Assembly (NCBI GenBank): GCA_910578395.1
Contig: CAJTPZ010000003.1
Coordinates: 144,012 to 208,011 of the forward strand
Length of the DNA stretch: 64,000 nucleotides
Source: an uncultured Muribaculaceae bacterium
Lineage (GTDB): Bacteria > Bacteroidota > Bacteroidia > Bacteroidales > Muribaculaceae
Direction: 5' to 3'
Below the pieces are notes generated by a model that was not told the origin of the DNA, ran no database searches, and saw nothing but the letters and a program-made list of their open reading frames with translations. Below, in pieces: positions 53,698 to 61,834 of the stretch (positions are counted from its first letter, which is position 1; every line of letters starts with the position of its first letter). The translations under genes and the position numbers were made by a program.

Positions 53698-55542
53698 ATG
53701 AAATCAGCTAAGGAATTAAATAGAGTAGTTGCAGTACTGCTATCGATAATAGCATTTTCGATCAATGCCATTGCTGCGGATGTGAAATTCCGGGTGTTAC
53801 CACCACGTAATGTAATTGAAGGCAACAAATTCAATGTTACTTTCCGTCTTGAAAATGCCGATGGCAATGGACTGAAGGTTTCGGAAATAAACGGATGTCA
53901 ATTCCTTTATGGCCCATCGGAGTCTACTCAGCAGTCATACCAGTATGTTAACGGACGTACTTCTTCGCAAAAGACGGTTGATTACTCATTTGTCTACAAA
54001 GCAGGTGCAGCTGGAGAATACACAATACCGGCAGCGTCCATCCAGGTCGACGGAAAGACTTTTCAAACTGATCCACTTACATTCAAGGTTATTCCGGCCG
54101 ACAGTAGTGCTGCAGATAGCAACACCGGACAAGGGGGAGTGCGTGTTGACGATGCCTCTACTCATACTTCCGATAAACCGGTTGGAAAAGACGAGGTGTT
54201 TGTGCGCATTATTCCTTCGCGTACAAATGTATATGAAGAAGAACCGATAGAATGTGTGATAAAACTTTACACAAAGTATCAGATCGGCAGTTTCCTATCA
54301 GTCTCACAGCCTAATTTTGACGGATGTCTCATTGATGAGATTGCAGTACAACCCTCACTGAATGAAATAGAGCATTACAATGGTCAGAATTATATGACAG
54401 CTGTACTCAAGAAAGTGCTGGTTTTTCCGCAAAAATCAGGACAGCTTAAGTTTAATTCCGGCAAGTATGATATTTCGGTTGTGCAATATGAACGTGTCGG
54501 CGGAGGTTTTTTCTCAACCAATATTCCTGTTGAAAAAGAAATACATGTAGCGCCCGGAGATCTGACTATTAACGTAAAAGAACTTCCAACACCCCAACCA
54601 GAAGATTTTACAGGTGCTGTCGGTCAATTCACTGCAGAAAGCCGTCTAAGCAGCGATGCGCTTCGCACCAATGAAGCCGCTACAATGACAATCACGATTT
54701 CCGGAATAGGAAACATACGTTATATAAAAGCGCTTGAGGTTGACTTCCCTGCTGATTTCGAACAATATTCACCACATACCGAAATTGATGCCAGCGTCGT
54801 CGGCAACAATGTAAAAGGAAAACAGACTGTAGAATACACATTTGTTCCTCAGACACCAGGTGATTATACAATACCTCCTATCGATTTCGTATACTTTGAT
54901 CCGGAAAAGAAAGAGTATATAACAATCACATTGCCAGAACGAAACATAAAGGTCGCCAAAGGAGTCGGAACTACAGCCGGCACTTCAAACATAGAACAAA
55001 AAGATATAAATGCCACAGTTACCGACATTTTACATATAAAACAGAATGTATCGGATCTCAATTCGTCTCATAGCCTGTATGTACACAACACTGGCTATTG
55101 GATTATCTGGGTTCTTTTGATAGTGGCTCTTGGTGGAGCTATAGTATATACCAGGAAAATAACAGAACGAAACGCAGATATAGCAGGCCGTAGACTTGCC
55201 AAAGCTGGTAAAGTCGGAAAGAAGAGACTGAAACAGGCAAAAGCCTATATGACGGGCAATGATCCGAAATCGGCTGACAAATTCTATGAAGAGCTTTTAA
55301 AAGCCATGTGGGGTTATATCGGAGATAAATTCAGACTGTCCTCGTCGCAGCTGACCCGCCAGAACATTTCTACAAATCTTTCGGCTCACAATGTACCGGA
55401 AGAAACAATCGGGCTGGTTGTACGTGTGCTTGATGAATGTGAGATGGCTCGCTATACACCTTCGTCGACATCAGAGGAAGCCCGCCATGATGTTCTGGAA
55501 ATGGCAGAACAAGCAATCAATTGTCTTGAAAAAACAAAATAA
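53698..55542 (+). CDS. batD: BatD, oxygen-tolerance membrane protein
   Basis: A 614-residue protein with a signal peptide (about 1-26), a long beta-rich periplasmic region of repeated domains (VKFRVLPPRNVIEGNKFNVTFRL at the start; VFVRIIPSRTNVYEEEPIECVIKLY near 165), and a membrane segment about 465-485 (WIIWVLLIVALGGAIVY). A cytoplasmic helical end follows. It is the scaffold-like member of the Bat locus. A frame opens earlier at TTG 53674 and GTG 53677; the ATG at 53698 puts the signal peptide at the N terminus. It starts 17 bases past the batC stop. Confidence 0.92.
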   Translation: MKSAKELNRVVAVLLSIIAFSINAIAADVKFRVLPPRNVIEGNKFNVTFRLENADGNGLKVSEINGCQFLYGPSESTQQSYQYVNGRTSSQKTVDYSFVYKAGAAGEYTIPAASIQVDGKTFQTDPLTFKVIPADSSAADSNTGQGGVRVDDASTHTSDKPVGKDEVFVRIIPSRTNVYEEEPIECVIKLYTKYQIGSFLSVSQPNFDGCLIDEIAVQPSLNEIEHYNGQNYMTAVLKKVLVFPQKSGQLKFNSGKYDISVVQYERVGGGFFSTNIPVEKEIHVAPGDLTINVKELPTPQPEDFTGAVGQFTAESRLSSDALRTNEAATMTITISGIGNIRYIKALEVDFPADFEQYSPHTEIDASVVGNNVKGKQTVEYTFVPQTPGDYTIPPIDFVYFDPEKKEYITITLPERNIKVAKGVGTTAGTSNIEQKDINATVTDILHIKQNVSDLNSSHSLYVHNTGYWIIWVLLIVALGGAIVYTRKITERNADIAGRRLAKAGKVGKKRLKQAKAYMTGNDPKSADKFYEELLKAMWGYIGDKFRLSSSQLTRQNISTNLSAHNVPEETIGLVVRVLDECEMARYTPSSTSEEARHDVLEMAEQAINCLEKTK

Positions 55543-55562
55543 AAACGGCTTTATCGAAGATT

Positions 55563-56369
55563 ATGAAAAATATTAAAAAATACATGTTTGCAACAAAGTT
55601 GACAGCGTGGGTATTTATTTTCTTCATATCGGCCAATAATGCGAATGGCAATATCATACAGAGTGCTGATTCAGCATATCTGGCAGATGATTACGCCTTG
55701 GCGGCATCATTGTATCTAAAAGCAGAAAAAGAACAGGGGACTTCCTCATCACTATATTATAATATAGGCAACGCTTATTATCGCTCAGGCGAGATCGGAA
55801 AGGCGATACTATATTATAAGCGAGCCTTAAAACTTGATCCGACAAACAGGGATGCACGCCAGAATCTAAAGTTTGCATTGACAAAGACTGTTGACAAACA
55901 AGAAGATAACCATACTTCATTTATCCAGAAGGTGAGTGATAGCATATTATTCAGCAATACTCCCAATGGATGGGCTGTGACAGCACTTCTTGTATTTGTA
56001 ATTTTTCTCAGCGCAACAGCGGTTTATGTATTCTCCAGTTCAGTTATAATAAAAAAGATATGCTTTTTTGGCGGACTGGTAGTACTTGTGATAGACTGCA
56101 TCCTGATTTACATGGCTTGCAAATCGGCATCCATTGTTTCAGATCACTCAAGTGCAGTTGTAATATCTCCGAATGTACAGTTGTCTACAGTACCCCGTAT
56201 ACCAAAAGACAAATCAGAACAAGCATTCCAACTTCATGAAGGAACAGTTGTAGAGATCGTGGATTCTGTAAAACTCAACTCGGATACAATACCGTCCATG
56301 TGGCTTGAAGTTAAGTTAGACAATGTTCACCGCGCATGGATAAACAGCAAAGACGTAGAACGCCTATAA
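55563..56369 (+). CDS. batE: BatE, TPR and SH3-like membrane protein
   Basis: A 268-residue protein: a signal sequence (about 1-29), TPR units (SLYYNIGNAYYRSGEIGKAILYYKRALKLDP, in two parts, about 59-105), two membrane segments (about 140-158 and 166-185) and a C-terminal SH3-like domain (about 205-265, VEIVDSVKLN...WLEVKLDNVHRAWI). It ends the Bat set, following batD by 20 bases. Confidence 0.9.
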   Translation: MKNIKKYMFATKLTAWVFIFFISANNANGNIIQSADSAYLADDYALAASLYLKAEKEQGTSSSLYYNIGNAYYRSGEIGKAILYYKRALKLDPTNRDARQNLKFALTKTVDKQEDNHTSFIQKVSDSILFSNTPNGWAVTALLVFVIFLSATAVYVFSSSVIIKKICFFGGLVVLVIDCILIYMACKSASIVSDHSSAVVISPNVQLSTVPRIPKDKSEQAFQLHEGTVVEIVDSVKLNSDTIPSMWLEVKLDNVHRAWINSKDVERL

Positions 56370-56504
56370 TCATAGATTGAGGCAAATGTGTTATATAACA
56401 TACCGAGAACGCTGTTTTGTATTTGTAAAAATGAAAATATAAGTCTATATTTAAATCACAAAAAACAACTAACCACCAAGAATAAACACTAAAATCAAAA
56501 GAAT

Positions 56505-56765
56505 ATGAGCAAGACCATAAGTTTCAATGAGCTGCGTCGTCTCAAAGACAGCTTGCCCGACGGAGCTACCCATCAGATCGCTGATAAATTGAATGTGACT
56601 GTTCAGACTGTCCGCAACTATTTCGGTGGCTCGAACTACGAGTTTGGTAAGAACCATGGTGTTCATATTGAGCCTGGGCCTGACGGCGGTATCGTAGTGC
56701 TTGATGACACAACAATCTATGATATGGCTATTGAAATTTTGGCTGCGCAGGAAAAAGCTGAATAG
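56505..56765 (+). CDS. Small HTH-like conserved Bacteroidetes protein
   Basis: An 86-residue protein. IADKLNVTVQTVRNYFGGSNYEF looks like a helix-turn-helix (about 24-47), preceded by FNELRRLKDSLPDGATHQ and followed by GPDGGIVVLDDTTIYDMAIEIL. Closely similar small proteins occur across Bacteroidetes, to my knowledge without a proven function. A 135-base leader rich in A and C lies upstream, ending AACTAACCACCAAGAATAAA, as seen in strongly expressed genes of this phylum. A good terminator follows. Confidence 0.8.
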   Translation: MSKTISFNELRRLKDSLPDGATHQIADKLNVTVQTVRNYFGGSNYEFGKNHGVHIEPGPDGGIVVLDDTTIYDMAIEILAAQEKAE

Positions 56766-56782
56766 TTTTACGAACAATTAAT

Positions 56783-56838
56783 AAAGGTTCCATCTGTTGT
56801 ACTCCTAAACAGGATTTCCAACAGATGGAACCTTTTTA
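56783..56838. terminator. Bidirectional intrinsic terminator
   Basis: A 17-bp perfect stem (56783-56799 with 56819-56835), a 19-base loop and T-runs on both sides (CCTTTTTATTT on plus; A-run before the left arm gives T's on minus). It serves the HTH-like gene and the convergent Crp/Fnr gene. Confidence 0.9.
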
Positions 56839-56854
56839 TTTAATCATTGAATTC

Positions 56855-57565
56855 TCAGCCGAATTTTGAGATCTTTCGAAGCGCCTGTTCGTTAAGAATC
56901 TTTATACGCCTACCATCAACAATAATAATTTTCTCGGCTACAAAATTTGACAATGTACGTATAGCGTTAGATGTGGTCATATTTGACAGGTTCGCCAGAT
57001 CTTCTCGTGAAAGATATATGCGCAAAGTCGTATTATCATCTTCAAGACCATAGCTTTCTTTCAGTGCAAGGAGAGCTTCTGCAAGACGTCCACGTATGTG
57101 TTTCTGAGTAAGATTCACCAATCGTGTATCACTTCCTCCAAGATTCCTTGACAGCTCATGTATAAAAAACCACGCAAGGTTTATGTTGTTTTGAGTCAGT
57201 TCACAGACTAACGACATGGGAAGGCATCCTATTGTCGACTGCTCAAAAGCAGCCGCACTTGACACATAAGGCTCATTGGCAAAATAAGCTCTGTAACCAA
57301 AATACTGCACCGGCCGGATGAGACGAAGTATCTGAGGGCGCCCACCGATTCCATCCTTGAAAAGCTTGACTTTGCCTTTCAACAGACACCAAAGGTATTT
57401 AGGGGAGTCTTTTTCAGCATAAATTATCTGATTCCTATTAAATGTTTTAATAGAAAAAGCTTCCATAATCTTACGTTTCTCATCGCCATCGAGAACTGCC
57501 CATATTTCAGACAAATCCTCGCTGATGACTTTTTCAAGAACACTTCGTGTCGTTGTATCTGCCAT
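56855..57565 (-). CDS. Crp/Fnr-family transcriptional regulator
   Basis: A 236-residue regulator. A cyclic-nucleotide-binding-type beta barrel (about 30-140; NQIIYAEKDSPKYLWCLLKGKVKLFKDG) is followed by a dimer helix and a C-terminal HTH, LSREDLANLSNMTTSNAIRTLSNF (about 185-208). No Fnr-type cysteine cluster is seen, so redox sensing by an iron-sulfur cluster is not evident; the ligand is unknown. It lies 83 bases downstream of feoAB on the same strand with a possible promoter at 57593. It may control feoAB or be coregulated with it. Confidence 0.92.
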   Translation of the reverse strand: MADTTTRSVLEKVISEDLSEIWAVLDGDEKRKIMEAFSIKTFNRNQIIYAEKDSPKYLWCLLKGKVKLFKDGIGGRPQILRLIRPVQYFGYRAYFANEPYVSSAAAFEQSTIGCLPMSLVCELTQNNINLAWFFIHELSRNLGGSDTRLVNLTQKHIRGRLAEALLALKESYGLEDDNTTLRIYLSREDLANLSNMTTSNAIRTLSNFVAEKIIIVDGRRIKILNEQALRKISKFG

Positions 57566-57592
57566 AATATTTTACAAACCATCTAACAAATG

Positions 57593-57600
57593 CAAAAATA
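57593..57600 (-). promoter_or_regulatory. -7 element and nearby dyad for the Crp/Fnr gene
   Basis: TATTTTTG on the minus strand, 27 bases before the ATG. An inverted repeat ATGTTA-TT-TAACAT (57621-57634) lies at the -33 region. No TTG at standard spacing. Confidence 0.4.
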
Positions 57601-57648
57601 TGTAATATTCATGAAAAAACATGTTATTTAACATATTTTGATTGTATG

Positions 57649-60075
57649 TCACACAAACAAAGACGCAATCATGAATACAAGAAATGCGCATATCCATGCG
57701 AGCATGGTATTATAGACAATTGAGAAACAAACATACTTCCATGAGCCTGTTTCCCGAGCTATTGCTGTAAGGGTCGCTATACACGGACAATAAAGCAGAA
57801 TGAATACAAGAAATGCCAAAGCAGAAGCAGGAGTGAAATCAGGGCGGTCGATCATTGAGGACGTAGTGGATAGTTTGTCGCCAAGCTTTGATTGACCATA
57901 CTCATCATTGTCATCGGTATATAAGACACCAAGAGTACTCACGATGATTTCTTTCGCCGGAATTCCGGCAACTGCCGCAACTGTAGCTTTCCATGAAAAC
58001 CCCAATGGTTCAAAGACCGGAGTCATAAATTTTCCGGCCATTTCAAGATAAGAATCATGCTTGGGATCTATTGCAGACGTTTCGATATAATCATGTTGAT
58101 TTTCAATGGTGTCTTGTACAGTTGATTCGTTGTGAATAGGGAAATAGTTAAGCGCCCAAACCACAATGCTTGCAAGAAGGATAATGCCACCCATCTTCTG
58201 AAGGTACTGCCTACACTTACTCCACATGTGTCGCCATGTAGCCTTGAATGTAGGAATGCGATAAGGCGGAAGCTCCATGACAAAAGGTGTCTCATCGGCC
58301 AGAAAACGTGTGCGCCTAAGAAGTCGGGCTGTAATGACAGCAATGGTTATACCTACTGCATAAATCAAGAAAAACACAAGTGCGGCATAAGCTTCAAAAA
58401 AAGCTCCAATAAGCAGTACATAGATAGGCAGCCGTGCCGAACATGACATGAACGGATTTATAAGAATTGTAATCAGCCGTGATGATTTACTTTCAATTGA
58501 CCGCGTTGCCATAATGGCCGGTACATTACAACCAAACCCCATAAGAAGCGGAATAAATGATTTTCCATGCAAGCCTATACGATGCATTATTTTATCCATA
58601 ATAAATGCGGCTCTTGCCATGTAGCCGGAATCTTCCATGAAAGAAATAAAAAAATATAAAATCAGAATATTAGGCAAAAACACGATCACACCGCCCACAC
58701 CACCTATGATTCCATCGGTAATCAGATCTTTAAGCGGACCATCAGGCATAAATCTGGTGACAACCGAACCAAGCCACCCTATGACTACCTCGATCCATTC
58801 CTGAGGGAATGCTCCAATATAAAATGTAGCCCATAAAATAAAGAACATGACTGCAATAAAAATCGGGAACCCAAAAAGTCGATTTGTGACAAATGCATCA
58901 ATTATTTTTGTAGATTCGGCATGTTCGATTTCTGATTTTTCCATCACTTCGGCAAGTGCACCGGAAATGAATCCATACTTCTCGTTGGCAATCATCGAAG
59001 GTATATCCTCATCAGGATTGTCATTTTGAAGATAATGCACAAATTTTTCGCGAACAGACTTCAGTTCTGTATATTTTTCAGTATGTTCAAGTATCTCCTC
59101 AATCTCTTTGTCTTGTTCCAAAAATTTTATAGCAAGATACCGAGGTGAAAAATGTCGTTCTACAGAGTTGTCGCTTTTTATAATATCTTTTATTTCGCCG
59201 ACTGCATTTTCAAGTTCAGAACCGAGATTTACATGAATATGTCGAACCGAAGGATGTTTATGTTCAAAAACATGAATTACGGAGTCAAACAGATCGTCAA
59301 TACCTTCCCCTGAATTTGATACAGTAGGAACAATCGGCACCCCAATCATTTTACCGAGCATCACATAGTCCAGTGTATCACCAGAATTACGCAACTCATC
59401 AAACATATTAAGAGCGACAACCATACTTCTGTCCATATCGATAAGTTCGGTTGTAAGAAACAGGTTTCTCTCCAGATTTGAGGAATCAACAACATTTATA
59501 ATAACATCTGGTGATTGATTCCGCAAATAGCGCCTCACATATAGCTCTTCCGGCGAATAAGACGTGAGAGAATAAGTGCCTGGAAGGTCGACTATGTTGA
59601 ACTTATATCCCCGATGGATAAATGTCCCGGTCTTTGAATCAACAGTAACTCCGCTATAGTTGCCAACATGCTCCATAGCGCCAGATGCGATATTAAACAA
59701 TGATGTTTTACCGCAATTTGGATTACCTACAAGAGCAACATTAATTGTATGTGTCTTTGAGTGTATCTTACTGCCATTATCATTATTGATATTCTCTTCT
59801 ATAATGGGACTGCGATATAAATGTGACGTTCCCTTATGATCACAAAACTGATCAACTGTAGCCACTTCAATCATTTTTGCTTCATTACGACGCAATGAAA
59901 TCTCATATCCCATAAGACGGTATTTGACAGGATCGTTAAGCGGAGCTGTAAGAATGGCCTCAATCTTACGCCCCTTTACAAAGCCCATCTCCATTACACG
60001 CTTACGAAAAGCTCCATAACCATGCAGTCTGGTAATGACCGCCTCTTCTCCGGGTTTTAAGTCAGAAAGTCTCAT
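57649..60075 (-). CDS. feoB: FeoA-FeoB fusion ferrous iron transporter
   Basis: An 808-residue protein: FeoA SH3-like domain at 1-~72 (MRLSDLKPGEEAVITRL, LRRNEAKMIEV), a linker, then FeoB with a G domain (GNPNCGKTS at 117-125, DLPGTY at 163-168), a helical insert and eight or so membrane segments carrying the Gate motif with conserved cysteine (GFGCNVPAIMATRSI) and NPFMSCSARLPIYVL. FeoA-FeoB fusion is the usual Bacteroides form. It imports ferrous iron into the cytoplasm. No FeoC is seen. The ATG is 5 bases from a TAATTTTG box, suggesting a leaderless message. Confidence 0.95.
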   Translation of the reverse strand: MRLSDLKPGEEAVITRLHGYGAFRKRVMEMGFVKGRKIEAILTAPLNDPVKYRLMGYEISLRRNEAKMIEVATVDQFCDHKGTSHLYRSPIIEENINNDNGSKIHSKTHTINVALVGNPNCGKTSLFNIASGAMEHVGNYSGVTVDSKTGTFIHRGYKFNIVDLPGTYSLTSYSPEELYVRRYLRNQSPDVIINVVDSSNLERNLFLTTELIDMDRSMVVALNMFDELRNSGDTLDYVMLGKMIGVPIVPTVSNSGEGIDDLFDSVIHVFEHKHPSVRHIHVNLGSELENAVGEIKDIIKSDNSVERHFSPRYLAIKFLEQDKEIEEILEHTEKYTELKSVREKFVHYLQNDNPDEDIPSMIANEKYGFISGALAEVMEKSEIEHAESTKIIDAFVTNRLFGFPIFIAVMFFILWATFYIGAFPQEWIEVVIGWLGSVVTRFMPDGPLKDLITDGIIGGVGGVIVFLPNILILYFFISFMEDSGYMARAAFIMDKIMHRIGLHGKSFIPLLMGFGCNVPAIMATRSIESKSSRLITILINPFMSCSARLPIYVLLIGAFFEAYAALVFFLIYAVGITIAVITARLLRRTRFLADETPFVMELPPYRIPTFKATWRHMWSKCRQYLQKMGGIILLASIVVWALNYFPIHNESTVQDTIENQHDYIETSAIDPKHDSYLEMAGKFMTPVFEPLGFSWKATVAAVAGIPAKEIIVSTLGVLYTDDNDEYGQSKLGDKLSTTSSMIDRPDFTPASALAFLVFILLYCPCIATLTAIARETGSWKYVCFSIVYNTMLAWICAFLVFMIASLFV

Positions 60076-60079
60076 ATTG

Positions 60080-60126
60080 CAAAATTAATACTAATAAAAA
60101 AGACTTCGATACCCATAATAGGGTAT
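60080..60126 (-). promoter_or_regulatory. feoAB promoter box with upstream dyad
   Basis: TAATTTTG on the minus strand (60080-60087) lies 4 bases before the feoAB ATG. An inverted repeat ATACCC-ATAATA-GGGTAT (60109-60126) sits just above where the -33 would fall (TCG instead of TTG at 60107-60109). The dyad centre lies about 42 bases from the predicted start of transcription, a usual position for an activator site. Confidence 0.45.
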
Positions 60127-60872
60127 TTTCAATCTAAAGACTGTGTTTTTATCTCTATGATAATAACAGTCAAAGTATCATTAAAACAGCCGACAATACA
60201 ATGATTGAAAGATATATAACACATAAATAACTACATCATATCTTCTCAGGAGTATAATATAAATGTAAATGGAGAGGGTATGTACACCAATAACGAAATA
60301 TAATAAGGATAACTAAAGTGTAATATTGTTAAATATCGTTGATATAAAGGCATATAGCTAAACTTATGAGCTATTTGCGACGTATTGATTATATAAAAAA
60401 CGATGATTGACAGTATGTTATAATTTTTATCAAATAGTGTATGCATCTGTAAATAATTTACATCAAAATACTATTTGCAAATATAAATTAGGTCACAGTT
60501 CTAAATTTAACAAACCAAAACTCGCACCTTTGCATTGGTAAACACTATAAATTACGAACGTACTGAATCAATTGTAATCTATATCCATGCGTATAATTAC
60601 AAGTCCAAACGCGGTCACAAACGCAAATATTACATGGTTTAATATTTTTATTGTATCAATTAAATTACAGTTTTCCACTTATTTAAATCTAAATAGTTAC
60701 AGTTTTAGTGCCGTTGTTTAAGGCGTTCGTGGCCCAAACGTACCTAAAATTACTAATTTCGGTATATACAGTCTTAAAAACAGGCGATTATCTGTAGTAA
60801 TCTGTAAGCAACTTCATGATTAACCTAGTGAGGTATCTTGTGTGTTTGCGTTTGTAACCTAATCGTTTTAGC

Positions 60873-60921
60873 TTATTTTGTAAATCATATTTGCACTTGT
60901 TGTTTTGGATTTACAAAATAA
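60873..60921. repeat. 14-bp inverted repeats at the XRE promoter
   Basis: TTATTTTGTAAATC (60873-60886) and GATTTACAAAATAA (60908-60921) are exact reverse complements, spaced 21 bases. The right arm fills the gap between the -33 and -7 elements of the XRE promoter, so a protein bound there would block it. Autoregulation by the XRE protein is the natural reading. Confidence 0.7.
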
Positions 60922-60934
60922 TCGATTACATTTG
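60905..60934 (+). promoter_or_regulatory. Promoter for the XRE regulator
   Basis: TTG (60905-60907), a 19-base spacer, TACATTTG (60927-60934). A second palindrome, TACAATTGTA (60953-60962), lies 2 bases before the ATG at 60965. Confidence 0.7.
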
Positions 60935-60964
60935 CACATAGAATTATAAAATTACAATTGTATT

Positions 60965-61555
60965 ATGGATCTCGTTTCTCGCTTAAAAGAGTATATTGCA
61001 AAGACAAGCATCCCGGTGACACAATTTGCTGATATATGTGGAATAGCGCGCCCGACTTTGTCACAGTTGCTCAATGGACGAAATAAAAAAGTAAGTGACG
61101 AGATTGTAGCAAAAATACATGCGGCATTTCCTTCGCTTTCTGTATACTGGTTAATGTTTGGAGAAGGCAATATGGAAGTGTCGGAAAATATTGAATTGTC
61201 AGAGGGGAATAATGCTGCAAAAAACTATGATCGCGACTCCTTAATGTTTTCAAGCCAAATAGATAATAAAGCATTTGGCATTTCAGATGTTTCACACGAT
61301 TCTGATCAATCGAGTATAATTGAGTTTTTTGATCAGGTTAAAGTAAATGAACCCGAAGCAGTACATCATAATAATGTGATAAATGAAGATGATTTCGCAA
61401 CAAAATCGAATGGAAATGATAATACAGCAGATGTAGCATCCAATTTGCGAGGAAAGGCAGTTTCAATTGCCGTGAACCAAAACAAGGGTAAGCTTATAAC
61501 TAATATTGTGGTTTTTTATAGCGATAACAGTTTTCAATCTTTTTATCCGGCCTGA
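60965..61555 (+). CDS. XRE-type helix-turn-helix regulator
   Basis: A 196-residue protein. Residues ~15-60 form an HTH (VTQFADICGIARPTLSQLLNGRNKKVSDEI, in two parts) with a following SVYWLMFGEGNM, as in XRE/Cro-like proteins. A low-complexity acidic linker (about 70-165) leads to a small C-terminal segment (NKGKLITNIVVFYSDNSFQSFYPA) that I recall being conserved in Bacteroidetes regulators of this type. There is no LexA-type S24 peptidase. Inverted repeats in its promoter suggest autorepression. Phage origin is possible but nothing else phage-like is present. Confidence 0.85.
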   Translation: MDLVSRLKEYIAKTSIPVTQFADICGIARPTLSQLLNGRNKKVSDEIVAKIHAAFPSLSVYWLMFGEGNMEVSENIELSEGNNAAKNYDRDSLMFSSQIDNKAFGISDVSHDSDQSSIIEFFDQVKVNEPEAVHHNNVINEDDFATKSNGNDNTADVASNLRGKAVSIAVNQNKGKLITNIVVFYSDNSFQSFYPA

Positions 61556-61599
61556 CATCACACAAAAATGTTTCTCTGATTTACATACCGCTCGTCATT

Positions 61600-61640
61600 A
61601 AAAATAGCAATTGGTCAAAATGTATCGATTGCTATTTTTG
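61600..61640 (+). terminator. Intrinsic terminator after the XRE gene
   Basis: AAAAATAGCAAT (61600-61611) pairs exactly with ATTGCTATTTTT (61628-61639), 12 bp with a 16-base loop, ending in T's. It lies 45 bases past the stop. Confidence 0.8.
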
Positions 61641-61654
61641 ATAGAATTTACTGA

Positions 61655-61746
61655 GTATATTTGACTCAAAGAATTGGCTTCGCCCCCTCACACCATGAAT
61701 CACTATTCTTTTCATCAAATATTCTCCGTATATTTGACGTTAAGAA
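61655..61746 (+). repeat. Pair of promoter-like direct repeats upstream of pyrK
   Basis: GTATATTTGACTCAAAGAA (61655-61673) and GTATATTTGACGTTAAGAA (61728-61746) agree at 16 of 19 positions, spaced 73 bases. Each contains a TAnnTTTG -7 box (TATATTTG at 61656-61663 and 61729-61736). They may be tandem promoters or binding sites for a regulator of pyrimidine synthesis. Confidence 0.5.
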
Positions 61747-61812
61747 ACGTCGGCCCTGCAATAAACTAACGACGCATGGTATTTACACGGTTCTTTATCG
61801 TTTATTATTGGC

Positions 61813-61820
61813 TATCTTTG
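61813..61820 (+). promoter_or_regulatory. -7 element closest to pyrK
   Basis: TATCTTTG, 14 bases before the pyrK ATG at 61835, leaving a leader of roughly 10 bases. At -33 the sequence is TTC rather than TTG. Confidence 0.5.
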
Positions 61821-61834
61821 CAAAAAGCTATACA

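Larger units (their letters stand above)
60076..60964. other. AT-rich 889-bp region with no convincing gene
   Basis: No open frame here resembles a protein I know. The only sizeable minus-strand ORF (60246-60446) is hydrophobic AT-rich noise. A 44-codon plus-strand frame at 60587-60721 (MRIITSPNAVTNANITWF...) has no clear Shine-Dalgarno, but a promoter-like box CACCTTTG lies at 60525-60532 upstream of it. TTACAGTTTT occurs twice (around 60665 and 60708). The right end carries the XRE promoter and its inverted repeats. A small RNA is possible. An antisense or noncoding transcript cannot be excluded. Confidence 0.5.

Noticed and set aside
60246..60446. 66-codon minus-strand ORF in the gene-poor region
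   Set aside because: AT-rich, Tyr/Ile-rich translation with no start signal or known pattern.
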